This document shows, in pieces, positions 16,945 through 26,463 of a DNA stretch of 64,000 nucleotides. The position numbers and the translations under genes were made by a program. The notes beneath the pieces are model-generated. The model did no database searches, had not been told where the DNA came from, and was given only the letters and a program-made list of their open reading frames with translations. The DNA comes from Alphaproteobacteria bacterium (GTDB lineage: Bacteria; Pseudomonadota; Alphaproteobacteria; Rickettsiales; SXRF01): contig JAGVLO010000008.1 in assembly GCA_020049775.1 (NCBI GenBank), positions 19,790 to 83,789 on the forward strand, given 5' to 3'. The first letter of the stretch is position 1; each line of letters starts with the position of its first letter.

Positions 16945-16960
16945 TTGACTGATCAGTCAA
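16945..16960. promoter_or_regulatory. TetR operator upstream of tetR
   Basis: TTGACTGATCAGTCAA is a perfect 16-base palindrome 19 bases before the tetR start codon. Its outer bases match the second site at 16286-16301 (TTGAC-N6-GTCAA). Position and symmetry make it the expected autoregulatory operator. Confidence 0.7.
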
Positions 16961-16997
16961 CTCGACTTTTTTGCATAGCTCACTTGCACAAAACCAT

Positions 16998-17441
16998 TCA
17001 GGCCGCGTTCGTGCGGATAATCGGCGTAGATAGAAGGGTTTTTTGTACCGGACACTTCGCCGCCACGTCCAGTAGCTTGGCGCGCTGTTCTTCAGTCAAA
17101 GCATCGCCATGAATTGTAATTTCCTTGGTGAACACATCTACCTTGCCACTGCGCCCTTCAGCAGCAAGGTTATCCACCACCTCGCGCTTGCTATGTGTCA
17201 TACGCACGCTGACACGTTCCAGCGGCCAGTTCTGGCGGCGCGCATACCAGCGGATGGTCATTGCCGTGCATTCGCCAAGCGCTGCCAACAGCAAATCATA
17301 CGGCGCAGGGCCAAGGTCAGCGCCGCCAGCCGACACCGGCTCATCCCCCAGCAATTCATGACCGGACACAGAAATAGACACTGAAAAAACGCTTTTGCCA
17401 TTTTCACTTATGTCAGCAGAAATGATATTATTATCAGACAC
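16998..17441 (-). CDS. OsmC family peroxiredoxin-like protein
   Basis: 147-residue OsmC/Ohr-superfamily protein, a group of thiol peroxidases that reduce organic hydroperoxides. The two family cysteines are present: Cys58 in [15 protein letters not shown] and Cys130 in [10 protein letters not shown]. The sequence is closest in style to the short OsmC-like YhfA/Bcp-type members ([23 protein letters not shown]). The start is GTG at 17441 with GGAGG four bases upstream; the ATG two bases earlier is in another frame. It lies upstream of tetR on the same strand with a 71-base gap that contains the tetR operator, so it is probably a separate unit. It shares a divergent promoter region with the nuclease gene. 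Confidence 0.88.
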   Translation of the reverse strand: MSDNNIISADISENGKSVFSVSISVSGHELLGDEPVSAGGADLGPAPYDLLLAALGECTAMTIRWYARRQNWPLERVSVRMTHSKREVVDNLAAEGRSGKVDVFTKEITIHGDALTEEQRAKLLDVAAKCPVQKTLLSTPIIRTNAA

Positions 17442-17569
17442 ATGGCCTCCGTCGGACTAGAAAATCCTATTTAATTCTGTTAATGTGCATATATAATATA
17501 TGGTATAAGATAGAGTGCAGTTAACCCATTGTCACCACAGTATTAGGTAAACAGGCAGAATGACGTGAC

Positions 17570-19879
17570 ATGAAAGAGCCGCCGCCATTTATCAGGCGTA
17601 AAACGCCCACCTACGCATCCGCGCAAATAGCAGCCTATGCCATCTGTAAAGAACCCATTGACCTTGCAGGCCGCAAGCCCATTGAGGGATTTGCCATCGA
17701 CAGCGCTGATCCTGACACTCCCATGGACCGCGATGACGCTATCGATATCGAACACAAAACCGACCCCGTACATGGCAAGGTCACAGTACTGCATGTCACG
17801 ATCGCCGACGTTGCTTCGTCCTGCCCGCGCGGCGCGCACAGGGAAACTAATGACAAGCTGGCAACGCTGGATAAGGAAGCACATACCAACGGCGAAACAT
17901 TGTATTTCTCTTACGGTGTTGCGCCCATGCTGCCGCGCCGCCTACAGGACCGACTGAGTCTGGAGAACGGCAAGGAGCGCCCTGGCGTCACCATTTCCGT
18001 AACTTTCAACCAGAATGCCGATGTGGTGCATACGGAATTCGCGCGCACCGTCATCCGTGCCAAGTGCAAAAGCTATCAGGATGCCGTAAAAGATATCGCC
18101 GTCCACGGCAACCCGCTGCAACAGCTTTCCGTGCTAGCTAAACATATACTGCAGCAAAAAAGCACCGCCACCGACCTGCCTTATTACGACGCCTCCACCG
18201 GTATGTATACCGACTCGGAAGGTAATACGCGGCACATCAATATTGATGAATTGAACGCCTATATGACCGTGCAGGGCTGCATGATTGCCGCCAATGAAGC
18301 ATCTTCAGGCATCATGCGCGACAGCAATTTCCTGTTCCGTAACCATAGCTACACCGCCAAGCATATTCCGCAATCCATGTTTTACAGTAAAAGCGCACTG
18401 GAAGGCTCCGGCGCAGATGTGCGTAAAGTCATACAGAACAAGGCCGAATACAATCCCGAGTGCAAAGGCCATTACGGACTCAACGCCCGGATGTATTCCC
18501 ACGTTACCTCACCCATCCGCCGTTATGCCGACCTTGTCAACCAGCGCATGATACACTGGTCAATTGATGTGGTGGATGCCGCCGTAGATCAGATTATGGC
18601 AGACAAACGCCATGCCAGCGACGCATGGGACAGGGAACGTATCGCTCATCATGTCTGGCAACATGCCACACAGTTGCTCGGAGATGCCGCTGAATTCCGC
18701 GAAACCCGTGGCGGCATAAAAAAAGTGGTGGGTAAAAGACTTGAAGAGACCATTGCCGAAATAGCCGATGCCGTACCAGGCGTTGGCCGTGTGACTAGCA
18801 TTGAAATTGCCAAAAAGACATTGGCAGCGATTGACGCCATAGAACTCCCCTACAGCAAAAAAGAGCTGACAAATGTTGCCACCGACCTGAACCGCACACT
18901 CGAGAAAAACCGCCTGCAGCGCCGTGAAATCGGCTACAGCGAAACCGAAGCATGGCTCAATGCCGTCTTTCCGGAGACTGACTCTAAGAAATTGTTATCA
19001 TGGAGTCCGGGGTCTTTTGCCCGCCTGCTGGAGGCCGCAGCACGGCGAGGAGATAACAACGAAATATTTGCCAAGGAAGTACTCAAGCGGCTGGACAGCC
19101 CAAGTGACAAAGATGCGCTGGTGCAAAACCTGCACACGCTGCTGGTAGTCTCCGAGCGCTACAAAGACGGTCACTGGCAGATGCTGAAAAAACAGGCGTT
19201 CCAGCGCATCAAGAGCGATCCGACACTCGGCGAGAAAGTATTCACCTTCATGCAGGGCAGGCATGAAACCGATACCTACATTCTTGAGGCCACACTTCTG
19301 GATGACAACAAGCAGCCCTACCCCGCCGCACTGGTGGTACTCAGCAATAACGGCGGGGATTATTCAGCGCCGATTATTGATACGGCAGACACACCGGAAC
19401 ATGCGAAACAGGCAGCCATACTTACTTTTTTCCGACATTACGGCGACCTCTACCACCATGACGCGCTCTACACCCCAAAGCTGATTGATCTTGCGCTGGA
19501 GCGCGCACGCGTCAAACGCGGCAGTCGCTTCGAAACACTCAAGAAAATCTGCGGCGAGAATTTTTCGGTCACCGAGCAATATGAATTTGATGGTGCTGCA
19601 GAACATTCTGATCATAATGCCAGCATCACGCTTACGGTCGCCAGCAAAGAAACAGGTGAAAAACTTATCAAAACACGCCGCGGACGCCACGAACAGGCAC
19701 GCGACAAGGCCGCAAAAGACATACTGGAAGACCGCCGTTTCCACGATATGTTGTCGCAGTGCCATGGCGGCATGCATCTGGATGACGAACGCCTGAAGCC
19801 GGGTACGGAACTGCCGGAAGCATTATGGGCGCATTCTTCGCGCATCATACAACGCACACAGGACGATCAGCAGCGCTGA
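17570..19879 (+). CDS. RNB-domain (RNase II family) ribonuclease with possible dsRNA-binding tail
   Basis: 3'-5' exoribonuclease-type protein of 769 residues. The RNB catalytic block is recognisable: Asp44, Asp53, Asp55 and Asp56 in AIDSADPDTPMDRDDAIDIE correspond to the four metal-binding Asp of RNase II/R, with three extra residues between the first two. HVTIADVAS and YSHVTSPIRRYADLVNQRMIH are further RNB motifs. Only about 40 residues precede the RNB block, so the usual N-terminal cold-shock domains are missing, and no C-terminal S1 domain is evident. Residues of about 647-723 (RGSRFETLKKICGENFSV...; RGRHEQARDKAAKDIL) resemble a double-stranded RNA-binding fold. The middle part (about 390-640) is unassigned. 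It is transcribed away from osmC. Confidence 0.8.
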   Translation: MKEPPPFIRRKTPTYASAQIAAYAICKEPIDLAGRKPIEGFAIDSADPDTPMDRDDAIDIEHKTDPVHGKVTVLHVTIADVASSCPRGAHRETNDKLATLDKEAHTNGETLYFSYGVAPMLPRRLQDRLSLENGKERPGVTISVTFNQNADVVHTEFARTVIRAKCKSYQDAVKDIAVHGNPLQQLSVLAKHILQQKSTATDLPYYDASTGMYTDSEGNTRHINIDELNAYMTVQGCMIAANEASSGIMRDSNFLFRNHSYTAKHIPQSMFYSKSALEGSGADVRKVIQNKAEYNPECKGHYGLNARMYSHVTSPIRRYADLVNQRMIHWSIDVVDAAVDQIMADKRHASDAWDRERIAHHVWQHATQLLGDAAEFRETRGGIKKVVGKRLEETIAEIADAVPGVGRVTSIEIAKKTLAAIDAIELPYSKKELTNVATDLNRTLEKNRLQRREIGYSETEAWLNAVFPETDSKKLLSWSPGSFARLLEAAARRGDNNEIFAKEVLKRLDSPSDKDALVQNLHTLLVVSERYKDGHWQMLKKQAFQRIKSDPTLGEKVFTFMQGRHETDTYILEATLLDDNKQPYPAALVVLSNNGGDYSAPIIDTADTPEHAKQAAILTFFRHYGDLYHHDALYTPKLIDLALERARVKRGSRFETLKKICGENFSVTEQYEFDGAAEHSDHNASITLTVASKETGEKLIKTRRGRHEQARDKAAKDILEDRRFHDMLSQCHGGMHLDDERLKPGTELPEALWAHSSRIIQRTQDDQQR

Positions 19880-19893
19880 ATATTCCTAATTAA

Positions 19894-20775
19894 TTATTTT
19901 CCTAATTTTTGGCGCATGTAAGCCGCAGCTTCTGCGAGGGATGAAGCATTAGTTACATCACAGCCAATACCCTCTCTTGCGCACCACTCCACAAGATGCT
20001 CCATAGCAAGGTTGCCTTTGGGGCTATTGGCATAAGGGCAGCCGCCAAGCCCGCCGGTAGAGGCGTCAAAGGTGCGTATGCCCAACTCATAAGAACGCGC
20101 GACGTTACCAATGGCCGTGCCGAACGTATCATGGAAATGCATGGCCACTTTATCTAACGGCACAGCTTGTTTTTTCAGTGCAGCAACCAGTTCTTCCACT
20201 TTCTCGGGTGTGCCGATACCCGTAGTATCGCCCAGTGATACTTCGTAGCACCCCATGTCCAGCAACTGCTTTGAGCGCATAGCTACCGCCTGCGGATTAA
20301 ATGGCATATCATCATACCCAAATACAGTGGACAAGTACCCACGCACGCGTATGCCGCAATCCGTGGCTTCGGTAATCACCGGCATAATCGCCGCAAATGA
20401 GGCATCCACAGATTGATTGATATTCGCCTTGGAAAATTGCTCGGACACGGCAAGGAAAATGGCTACTTCCTTTGCGCCTATTTCCTTGGCGCGCAGCAAG
20501 CCCTTCTGGTTGGGCGTAAGGTAGGAAAAAATAATCTCCGGATGGTTTTCCTGCACAGGCTCGAGCAGCTGCGCCACCTCTGCGGAATTAGCCATGGCAG
20601 GTACGGCAGCGGGCTTTACAAAACTCCCCGCCTCAATGCGCCTGAGGCCGGATTTCATGAGTTTTTCTATATAATATACCTTGTCCTGCGCCGTAAGGCT
20701 GGCGGCATTTTTCTCATTTTGCAGCCCGTCGCGGGCGCTTACATCTACAATTTCTATACGCTGCGCAGAAGGCAT
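19894..20775 (-). CDS. mvaB: Hydroxymethylglutaryl-CoA lyase
   Basis: Cleaves 3-hydroxy-3-methylglutaryl-CoA to acetoacetate and acetyl-CoA, the last step of leucine degradation. The 293-residue TIM-barrel enzyme shows the catalytic Arg15-Asp16 in VSARDGLQNEK, SFVKPAAVPAMANSAEV, the metal-binding HFHDTFGTAIGN and the mobile-loop cysteine in GGLGGCPYANSPKGNLAMEH (Cys at about 246). It is the last gene of the leucine operon, one base after the biotin carrier gene. The convergent nuclease gene ends 14 bases away, and I see no strong terminator between them. Confidence 0.95.
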   Translation of the reverse strand: MPSAQRIEIVDVSARDGLQNEKNAASLTAQDKVYYIEKLMKSGLRRIEAGSFVKPAAVPAMANSAEVAQLLEPVQENHPEIIFSYLTPNQKGLLRAKEIGAKEVAIFLAVSEQFSKANINQSVDASFAAIMPVITEATDCGIRVRGYLSTVFGYDDMPFNPQAVAMRSKQLLDMGCYEVSLGDTTGIGTPEKVEELVAALKKQAVPLDKVAMHFHDTFGTAIGNVARSYELGIRTFDASTGGLGGCPYANSPKGNLAMEHLVEWCAREGIGCDVTNASSLAEAAAYMRQKLGK

Positions 20776-20776
20776 A

Positions 20777-21298
20777 TCACGCTGCCTCGGATACGGGCTG
20801 CACCAGCTTCACCAACTCAGCGCCCTCACCCACCATTTGCCCTGCCTGCACCAGCACGGCCTCTACCTGCGCATCGCCACCCGCAGAAAGCGTAAGTTGC
20901 AACTTCATGGCTTCCAGCACCACCAGCGGCTGGCCTTCCGTGACCATCTCTCCTGCTTTCACCAGCACCTGACGCACCATACCCGGCATCGGCGCTACTG
21001 GTGCCAAGCGTGACTCCGTTGTACCAGCCGATGCATGCGCACGTGGCTCGGACACCACGACATCCAGCGCGCCCAGCTGCAATTTATACCCCGCCTTGCC
21101 AGCAGAAAAACCAAAGCTGCCCGTGCGCTCCCAGACATCCGGCGATGTTTCATGCTCAAGCACAAAGCTGCCGTCGCTGAGTCGCTGTCCGGTAAAATGA
21201 TATTGCTTGCCGGCGTAAGTAAAGCGTACGGACTGGCCCTTGCGTTCGGTCACTTCCATCTCTACGGTTTTACCGTTGATAACCAGCGTAGCGCTCAT
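20777..21298 (-). CDS. Biotin carboxyl carrier subunit of methylcrotonyl-CoA carboxylase (split alpha subunit, C-terminal part)
   Basis: 173-residue protein with a C-terminal biotinyl domain: [39 protein letters not shown], biotin acceptor Lys132. The site is AMKL instead of the usual AMKM. The N-terminal 85 residues ([33 protein letters not shown]) correspond to the BT-like linker region of MCC/PCC alpha subunits. In most organisms this is fused to the biotin carboxylase; here it is a separate gene whose ATG overlaps the carboxylase stop as ATGA. It should carry the carboxyl group from the 21295-22794 subunit to the 23594-25213 subunit. Confidence 0.88.
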   Translation of the reverse strand: MSATLVINGKTVEMEVTERKGQSVRFTYAGKQYHFTGQRLSDGSFVLEHETSPDVWERTGSFGFSAGKAGYKLQLGALDVVVSEPRAHASAGTTESRLAPVAPMPGMVRQVLVKAGEMVTEGQPLVVLEAMKLQLTLSAGGDAQVEAVLVQAGQMVGEGAELVKLVQPVSEAA

Positions 21299-22794
21299 CT
21301 GAACCCCGACAATTTTTCATTGGTCCACGCAGAATGCTCCACACCATCCGCGGTCGCTCCGGCCTGCGTATTGCTGCCGCCAAACAGGAAATAAATAGCC
21401 GCTGACTTCGCCACATCTTCATCCGGCAGCGTCTGGTCAAACAACATTGCCTTGTGGCGGGGGATGAAATCTGTGCTGGTTTTGCCGTCACGGAACGGTT
21501 TGGAATCCAGCACACGCATCAGGAATGCGCGGTTGGTGGTCACGCCACCGATATATGTGCGCGCCAGCGCATCCAGTAAAGTGTTTATGGCATCGCTGCG
21601 CGTATGGCCAAAGGCTGCCAGTTTAGCCAGCATCGGGTCATAGCGCGAGGAAACGCGCACCCCGCTGGAGTACCCGTTTTCGCAGCGTACCTGCGGTAAA
21701 TGCGGCAGGCTGAAATGCGAGAGATCACCCGGTGCCGGAAGGAATTCGCGCTGCGGGTCTTCGGCATACAGGCGTACTTCCACCGCATAACCGGTGCAGC
21801 TTACGTCCGCCTGCACGACAGATAAGGGCTTTCCCTCCGCCACTTCTATCTGCAGGCGTACAAGATCCAGCCCTGTGACCATCTCCGTTACCGGATGCTC
21901 CACCTGCAGGCGCGTATTCATCTCAAGGAAATAAAACTCGCCTGTACTGTCGAGAATAAATTCCATAGTACCCGCGCCCACATATTTGATATGGGACGTG
22001 ATTTTAAGCGCAGCCTGATAGAGCGCTTTTTTTATTTTCTCCGGTAAATTTGGAGCTGGACTTTCTTCCACGATTTTCTGGTGACGGCGCTGTATGGAGC
22101 ATTCACGCTCAAAGAAATGCAGGTGGTTGCCCTTGGTGTCGGAGAATACCTGCACTTCGATATGACGCGGCTGCTGCAAATATTTTTCCATCAGCAGGCG
22201 GCCATCGCCAAATGCATTTTGTGCTTCTGATCGCGCCGATTCCAGAGCGGCATTTACATCCTGCTCGCGCTCGACAACGCGCATACCCTTACCGCCGCCG
22301 CCTGCCGCCGCCTTAATCAGCACCGGAAAACCAATGGCCTTAACTTGCTTGGCTAAATGCGCGTTGTCCTGGTTGTCACCGTGATAGCCGGGAATCACCG
22401 GCACACCGATTTCTTCACATAATTTGCGCGATGCGGCCTTGTCGCCCATGCGTGAAATGATCGAAGCCGGAGGCCCGACGAATATGAGGCCTGCCTTTTC
22501 TACCGCGTCGGCAAATTTCGAGTTTTCCGATAAAAACCCGTAGCCGGGGTGAATGGCGTCTACGCCCGTTTTTTTAGCGACAGCAATAATCTGTTCTATA
22601 TTGAGATACGTCTCCGCCAGCGATTCACCGCTAAGCTGGCAATTGATATCTCCGGCCATAGCATGCGGCAGCGCGCGGTCATCAGCAGCAAACAGCGTAA
22701 CCGTGCGGATGCCCATGGCGCGGCAGGTGGAAATAATGCGGCAAACGATTTCCCCGCGGTTGGCAATCAATAATGTGCGGATTTGTTTACTCAT
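21295..22794 (-). CDS. Biotin carboxylase subunit of methylcrotonyl-CoA carboxylase (split alpha subunit)
   Basis: ATP-dependent carboxylation of biotin. The 499 residues contain the N-terminal biotin carboxylase fold ([34 protein letters not shown]), the ATP-grasp loop [35 protein letters not shown] and the active-site [22 protein letters not shown]. The C-terminal domain ends near 445 (FIPRHKAML), followed by a short tail. Full-length MCC alpha subunits are about 650-670 residues, so this is the N-terminal three quarters, with the biotin domain in the next, overlapping gene. It overlaps the hydratase gene by 4 bases. Operon context points to methylcrotonyl-CoA over acetyl- or propionyl-CoA. 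Confidence 0.9.
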   Translation of the reverse strand: MSKQIRTLLIANRGEIVCRIISTCRAMGIRTVTLFAADDRALPHAMAGDINCQLSGESLAETYLNIEQIIAVAKKTGVDAIHPGYGFLSENSKFADAVEKAGLIFVGPPASIISRMGDKAASRKLCEEIGVPVIPGYHGDNQDNAHLAKQVKAIGFPVLIKAAAGGGGKGMRVVEREQDVNAALESARSEAQNAFGDGRLLMEKYLQQPRHIEVQVFSDTKGNHLHFFERECSIQRRHQKIVEESPAPNLPEKIKKALYQAALKITSHIKYVGAGTMEFILDSTGEFYFLEMNTRLQVEHPVTEMVTGLDLVRLQIEVAEGKPLSVVQADVSCTGYAVEVRLYAEDPQREFLPAPGDLSHFSLPHLPQVRCENGYSSGVRVSSRYDPMLAKLAAFGHTRSDAINTLLDALARTYIGGVTTNRAFLMRVLDSKPFRDGKTSTDFIPRHKAMLFDQTLPDEDVAKSAAIYFLFGGSNTQAGATADGVEHSAWTNEKLSGFR

Positions 22795-23591
22795 GCATTA
22801 CCTGCCCATGAAGGTTTATGCCCGCCAAGCAAGGCTTCCATGCCTTCCTGCCCTTCTTCGCTCACACGCATCTGTGCAATCGCATCCACCGTATGTTTGG
22901 TGCGTGCCTCGCGGTCTTCGGAAGAAAAATGCATAACTTCTGCTATCAGCGCCTTGGCACGGCGGCTGGCATAAGGCCCGGCTTTCAGGAATTCTTCTAT
23001 CACCTCTTCCGAGGCTTTTTCCAGTGATTCGCGTGCAACCGTGCGATGCACCAACCCCATTTCACGCGCTGCCTGTGCTGAAAACATCATGCCGGATGTA
23101 AAATAGGCGCGCGCCGCTGACAGCCCAATTTTCTCGATAACATAGGGTGAAATCACCGCTGGAATCAACCCAAGGCGCACCTCGGTGAGTCCAAATTTTG
23201 CTTCTTCTGCGGCCAGTGCATAATCACACACAGCCACCAAGCCTGCTCCACCGCCAAGCGCCGCGCCCTGCACAATGCAGATCAGCGGCTTGGTGAAGTA
23301 GCGAAGCAAAGCAAACATCTCTGCCATGCGCGAGCTGTCAGCAAGGTTTTCTTCCTGAGTGTAATGTTTCATGGCCTTCATCCAGTTCAGGTCGGCACCT
23401 GCGCAAAATGATTTTCCTTTGCCAAGCAGCACGGCAAAGCGCACCTTGTCATTGGCTTCGAGTGCGCCAAATGCATGCGTCAGTTCACTAATAAGCCGAT
23501 CATCAAACGCATTATGCACGTCCGGCCTGTTGAGGCATACTTTTGCCACGCCGCGTTTGTCGATATCCAGTGTCAGCAGCGAATAATGCAT
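22791..23591 (-). CDS. Methylglutaconyl-CoA hydratase (enoyl-CoA hydratase/isomerase family)
   Basis: Crotonase-fold enzyme of 266 residues, expected to hydrate 3-methylglutaconyl-CoA to HMG-CoA. The oxyanion-hole segments FCAGADLNWMK and IVQGAALGGGAGLVAVCDYALAAEEAKFGLTEVRLGLIPAVISPYVI are clear, the latter with the Glu residues typical of hydratases. FCAGADLNWM and LIPAVISPYV are very characteristic of LiuC-type proteins. It starts two bases after the carboxyltransferase gene and overlaps the biotin carboxylase gene by ATGA. It may also serve the neighbouring isoleucine-type genes, which lack their own hydratase. Confidence 0.92.
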   Translation of the reverse strand: MHYSLLTLDIDKRGVAKVCLNRPDVHNAFDDRLISELTHAFGALEANDKVRFAVLLGKGKSFCAGADLNWMKAMKHYTQEENLADSSRMAEMFALLRYFTKPLICIVQGAALGGGAGLVAVCDYALAAEEAKFGLTEVRLGLIPAVISPYVIEKIGLSAARAYFTSGMMFSAQAAREMGLVHRTVARESLEKASEEVIEEFLKAGPYASRRAKALIAEVMHFSSEDREARTKHTVDAIAQMRVSEEGQEGMEALLGGHKPSWAGNA

Positions 23592-23593
23592 GG

Positions 23594-25213
23594 CTACATC
23601 CTGAACACGCCAAATTTCGTTTCGCCGACAGGAGCATTCAGGCTTGTGGTCAACGCAAGACCAAGCACATCACGGGTAGTAACAGGGTCAATCACCCCGT
23701 CATCCCACAGGCGCGCCGTGCTGTAATAGGAACTGCTTTCCTTAACGTATTTAGCAAGCAAAGGATCGCGGAATGCTTCCAGCTCCTTGCCTTTAAGCAC
23801 AGGCTTTCCATCTTTCACCAGCGCGTCCTGACGCACGCGCGTGAGTACATCGGCGGCCTGTTCACCGCCCATCACCGCCGTCTGCGCATTCGGCCACATC
23901 CACAGAAAACGCGGGGAGTATGCACGACCGCACATACCGTAATTGCCTGCGCCAAATGAGCCGCCAATCACTACCGTGAATTTAGGCACTTGAGCGTTGC
24001 TGACAGCAGTGACAAGTTTAGCACCGTTCTTGGCGATGCCTTCCGCTTCCGCTTTTTTGCCGACCATAAAGCCGGTGATGTTTTGTAGGAACACCAGTGG
24101 AATGCCGCGCTGGCAGCACAGTTCGACAAAATGCGCCGCCTTCAGTGCCGATTCCGAAAACAGAATACCGTTATTGGCGATAATGCCTACACGGCAACCA
24201 TGAATAGTGGCAAAGCCGCAGACAATAGTAGTGCCGAAGCGGCGCTTGAATTCATGGAATCGCGAACCGTCAACGATACGTGCAATGATTTCACGCACGT
24301 CGAACTGCACGCGCGTGGATTCCTTAGGCAGGATGCCGTAAATCTCTTCTGCCGGATAAAGTGGTTCTTCATACGGCATAGTGTTGGGCGCATTGGCACG
24401 CTTGGTATTCAAATGTTCGGCAATATCGCGCACCATAGCCAGCGCCTGCGGTTCGTTTTCGGCGTAATGGTCGGCCACGCCGGATTGCATGGTGTGTACC
24501 TCGGCGCCACCCAGCTCTTCTGCCGTTACGTCTTCACCAATGGCTGCTTTTACCAACGGCGGGCCAGCAAGGAAAATAGTGCCGTTGCCTTTGACAATCA
24601 CGCTTTCGTCGCACATAGCAGGCACATAAGCGCCGCCTGCTGTACACGAACCGACGACAGCGGCAATCTGCGGAATACCGGCTGCCGACATGCGCGCCTG
24701 ATTATAAAAAATGCGCCCGAAATGATCGCGGTCAGGAAATACTTCATCCTGCATGGGAAGAAATGCGCCGCCGGAATCCACAAGGTAAATGCATGGCAGG
24801 CGGTTTTCATAAGCGATTTCCTGCGCGCGCAAGTGCTTCTTCACTGTCATCGGGAAATACGTGCCGCCTTTGACGGTAGCGTCATTGGCAACAAAAAGGC
24901 ATTCGCGCCCATGCACACGGCCAATACCTGTCACCACGCCCGCTGATGGCACGCCACCTTCGTTTTCATACATGTCACACGCAGCAAGTGCCGACAGTTC
25001 TAGAAACGGAGATCCGGGATCGAGGATACGATTAATGCGCTCACGCGGGAGCAGCTTGCCGCGCGCATGATGGCGTTCGACTGCTTTCTTGCCGCCGCCT
25101 TCCGCGACGATTGCAAGCCGCTTTTTTAAGTCTTCTGCAAGTGCGCGGTTATGCGCAGCATTGTCGGCAAAGGTTTTTGATTGGCTATCGGCATGCGCGG
25201 TAAGTGTAGACAT
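23594..25213 (-). CDS. Methylcrotonyl-CoA carboxylase beta subunit (carboxyltransferase)
   Basis: 539-residue acyl-CoA carboxyltransferase, transferring CO2 from carboxybiotin to 3-methylcrotonyl-CoA. N-terminal [39 protein letters not shown] and the glycine-rich crotonase-like segments [48 protein letters not shown] and [54 protein letters not shown] are strongly MCC-beta-like. These distinguish it from propionyl-CoA carboxylase, where the length is near 510. It lies 50 bases after the acyl-CoA dehydrogenase gene and two bases before the hydratase gene. Confidence 0.94.
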   Translation of the reverse strand: MSTLTAHADSQSKTFADNAAHNRALAEDLKKRLAIVAEGGGKKAVERHHARGKLLPRERINRILDPGSPFLELSALAACDMYENEGGVPSAGVVTGIGRVHGRECLFVANDATVKGGTYFPMTVKKHLRAQEIAYENRLPCIYLVDSGGAFLPMQDEVFPDRDHFGRIFYNQARMSAAGIPQIAAVVGSCTAGGAYVPAMCDESVIVKGNGTIFLAGPPLVKAAIGEDVTAEELGGAEVHTMQSGVADHYAENEPQALAMVRDIAEHLNTKRANAPNTMPYEEPLYPAEEIYGILPKESTRVQFDVREIIARIVDGSRFHEFKRRFGTTIVCGFATIHGCRVGIIANNGILFSESALKAAHFVELCCQRGIPLVFLQNITGFMVGKKAEAEGIAKNGAKLVTAVSNAQVPKFTVVIGGSFGAGNYGMCGRAYSPRFLWMWPNAQTAVMGGEQAADVLTRVRQDALVKDGKPVLKGKELEAFRDPLLAKYVKESSSYYSTARLWDDGVIDPVTTRDVLGLALTTSLNAPVGETKFGVFRM

Positions 25214-25263
25214 TTAGAAAAAACCCAACAGTTTGTGAGAGTGACAGGCTAGCAAAATGGAAG

Positions 25264-26463
25264 TCAATCGGCGCACCCGATCTGCCGTGAAATAATCAGG
25301 CGTTGTATTTCCGATGTGCCTTCGCCGATACGCAGCAGGCGGTGATCGCGCCAGAAACGCTCCACGTCATATTCCTCCATCAGGCCGTAACCGCCATGAA
25401 TCTGCACGGCCATATCGGTAACCTCGCCCGCCACTTCCGAGCTGTAGAGCTTGGCAATCGCTGCTTCCTTGGAAAACGGCTTGCCGTTGTCGGCCAGCCA
25501 GCAGGTCTTGTGAAGGTAGGTACGCGCCATCTCGATTTTCATATGCATATCGGCCAGCGCAAAACCAATCGACTGGAAGCCAGAAATCGGTTTGCCGAAC
25601 TGCTTGCGTTCATTGGCGTAGGCGAGTGCTTTTTCATACGCACCCTGCGCGCAGCCGACACCCATGGAAGCGATGCCAATTTTGCCGCGGTCAAGTGTAG
25701 ATAGCATCTGCTTCGAACCGTCACCCTGCTTGCCGAGCATGTTGGCGTCCGGCACGAATACGTCTTCGAAATAGACTTCGCAGGTATCGGATGAACGCCA
25801 CATCAGCTTTCCGTGCATGGATTTCACCGTCAAGCCCTTAGTGCCTGCCTCTACGATAAGGCAGGAAAGTTCAGGCCTGCCTTCACCTTTGCTTCCGGTA
25901 ACTGCCTGCACGGTGATACCGGCGTTCATGTGGTTGGCATTAGTGATAAAAATTTTGGAGCCGTTGATCTTCCAGCCGCCATCCACTTTTTTAGCGGTCG
26001 TTTTGCTGCCGCGCGAATCAGAGCCTGCGCCCGGTTCGGTCAGGCCAAATGCCCAGAGTTTTTCGCCGGTGCAGAGCTGAGGAATATATTTTTTGCGCTG
26101 CGCGTCATTGCCAAAATAATACAGTGGCGCAATACCCAGCGAGTTGTGCGCAGTAATGGTGGCCGCTTGTGAACCGTCCACGCGTGAAATTTCCTCACAG
26201 GCAACAGCATAGGCCAGATAATCCATGCCATGCCCGCCGTAATTTTCCGGCACAATGATACCAAACAGCCCGAGCTGGCCCATTTTACGGGTGATCTCTT
26301 CAGAGAACTGCTCTTTTTTGTCCAGCTCTTTTGCCTTCGGCGCAATTTCCGACTCAGCGAATTTACGCACGGTATCGCGCAGCATTTTGTGCGTCTCAGG
26401 CAAATCAAAATTCATAGTGTCCCCTTGAGGTGTTGAAGCTGTCTGTCGTTGAGCGTTTGACAT
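25264..26463 (-). CDS. Acyl-CoA dehydrogenase, first gene of the leucine operon
   Basis: FAD-dependent dehydrogenase of 399 residues (383 from the second ATG at 26415). FAD/substrate motifs are WAFGLTEPGAGSDSRGSKTTAK, ITNANHMNAGITV and the C-terminal IHGGYGLMEEYDVERFWRDHRLLRIGEGTSEIQRLIISRQI. Position suggests isovaleryl-CoA dehydrogenase. However, the catalytic Glu is in GEGTSEIQ, as in short- and medium-chain enzymes, where true isovaleryl-CoA dehydrogenases have GAGTS and an alternative Glu in helix G. Here that alternative position reads LDRGKI, without Glu. Substrate is therefore uncertain among branched short-chain acyl-CoAs. Both starts have good ribosome sites: AGGAG 8 bases before 26463 and AAGGGG before 26415. 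Confidence 0.88.
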   Translation of the reverse strand: MSNAQRQTASTPQGDTMNFDLPETHKMLRDTVRKFAESEIAPKAKELDKKEQFSEEITRKMGQLGLFGIIVPENYGGHGMDYLAYAVACEEISRVDGSQAATITAHNSLGIAPLYYFGNDAQRKKYIPQLCTGEKLWAFGLTEPGAGSDSRGSKTTAKKVDGGWKINGSKIFITNANHMNAGITVQAVTGSKGEGRPELSCLIVEAGTKGLTVKSMHGKLMWRSSDTCEVYFEDVFVPDANMLGKQGDGSKQMLSTLDRGKIGIASMGVGCAQGAYEKALAYANERKQFGKPISGFQSIGFALADMHMKIEMARTYLHKTCWLADNGKPFSKEAAIAKLYSSEVAGEVTDMAVQIHGGYGLMEEYDVERFWRDHRLLRIGEGTSEIQRLIISRQIGCAD

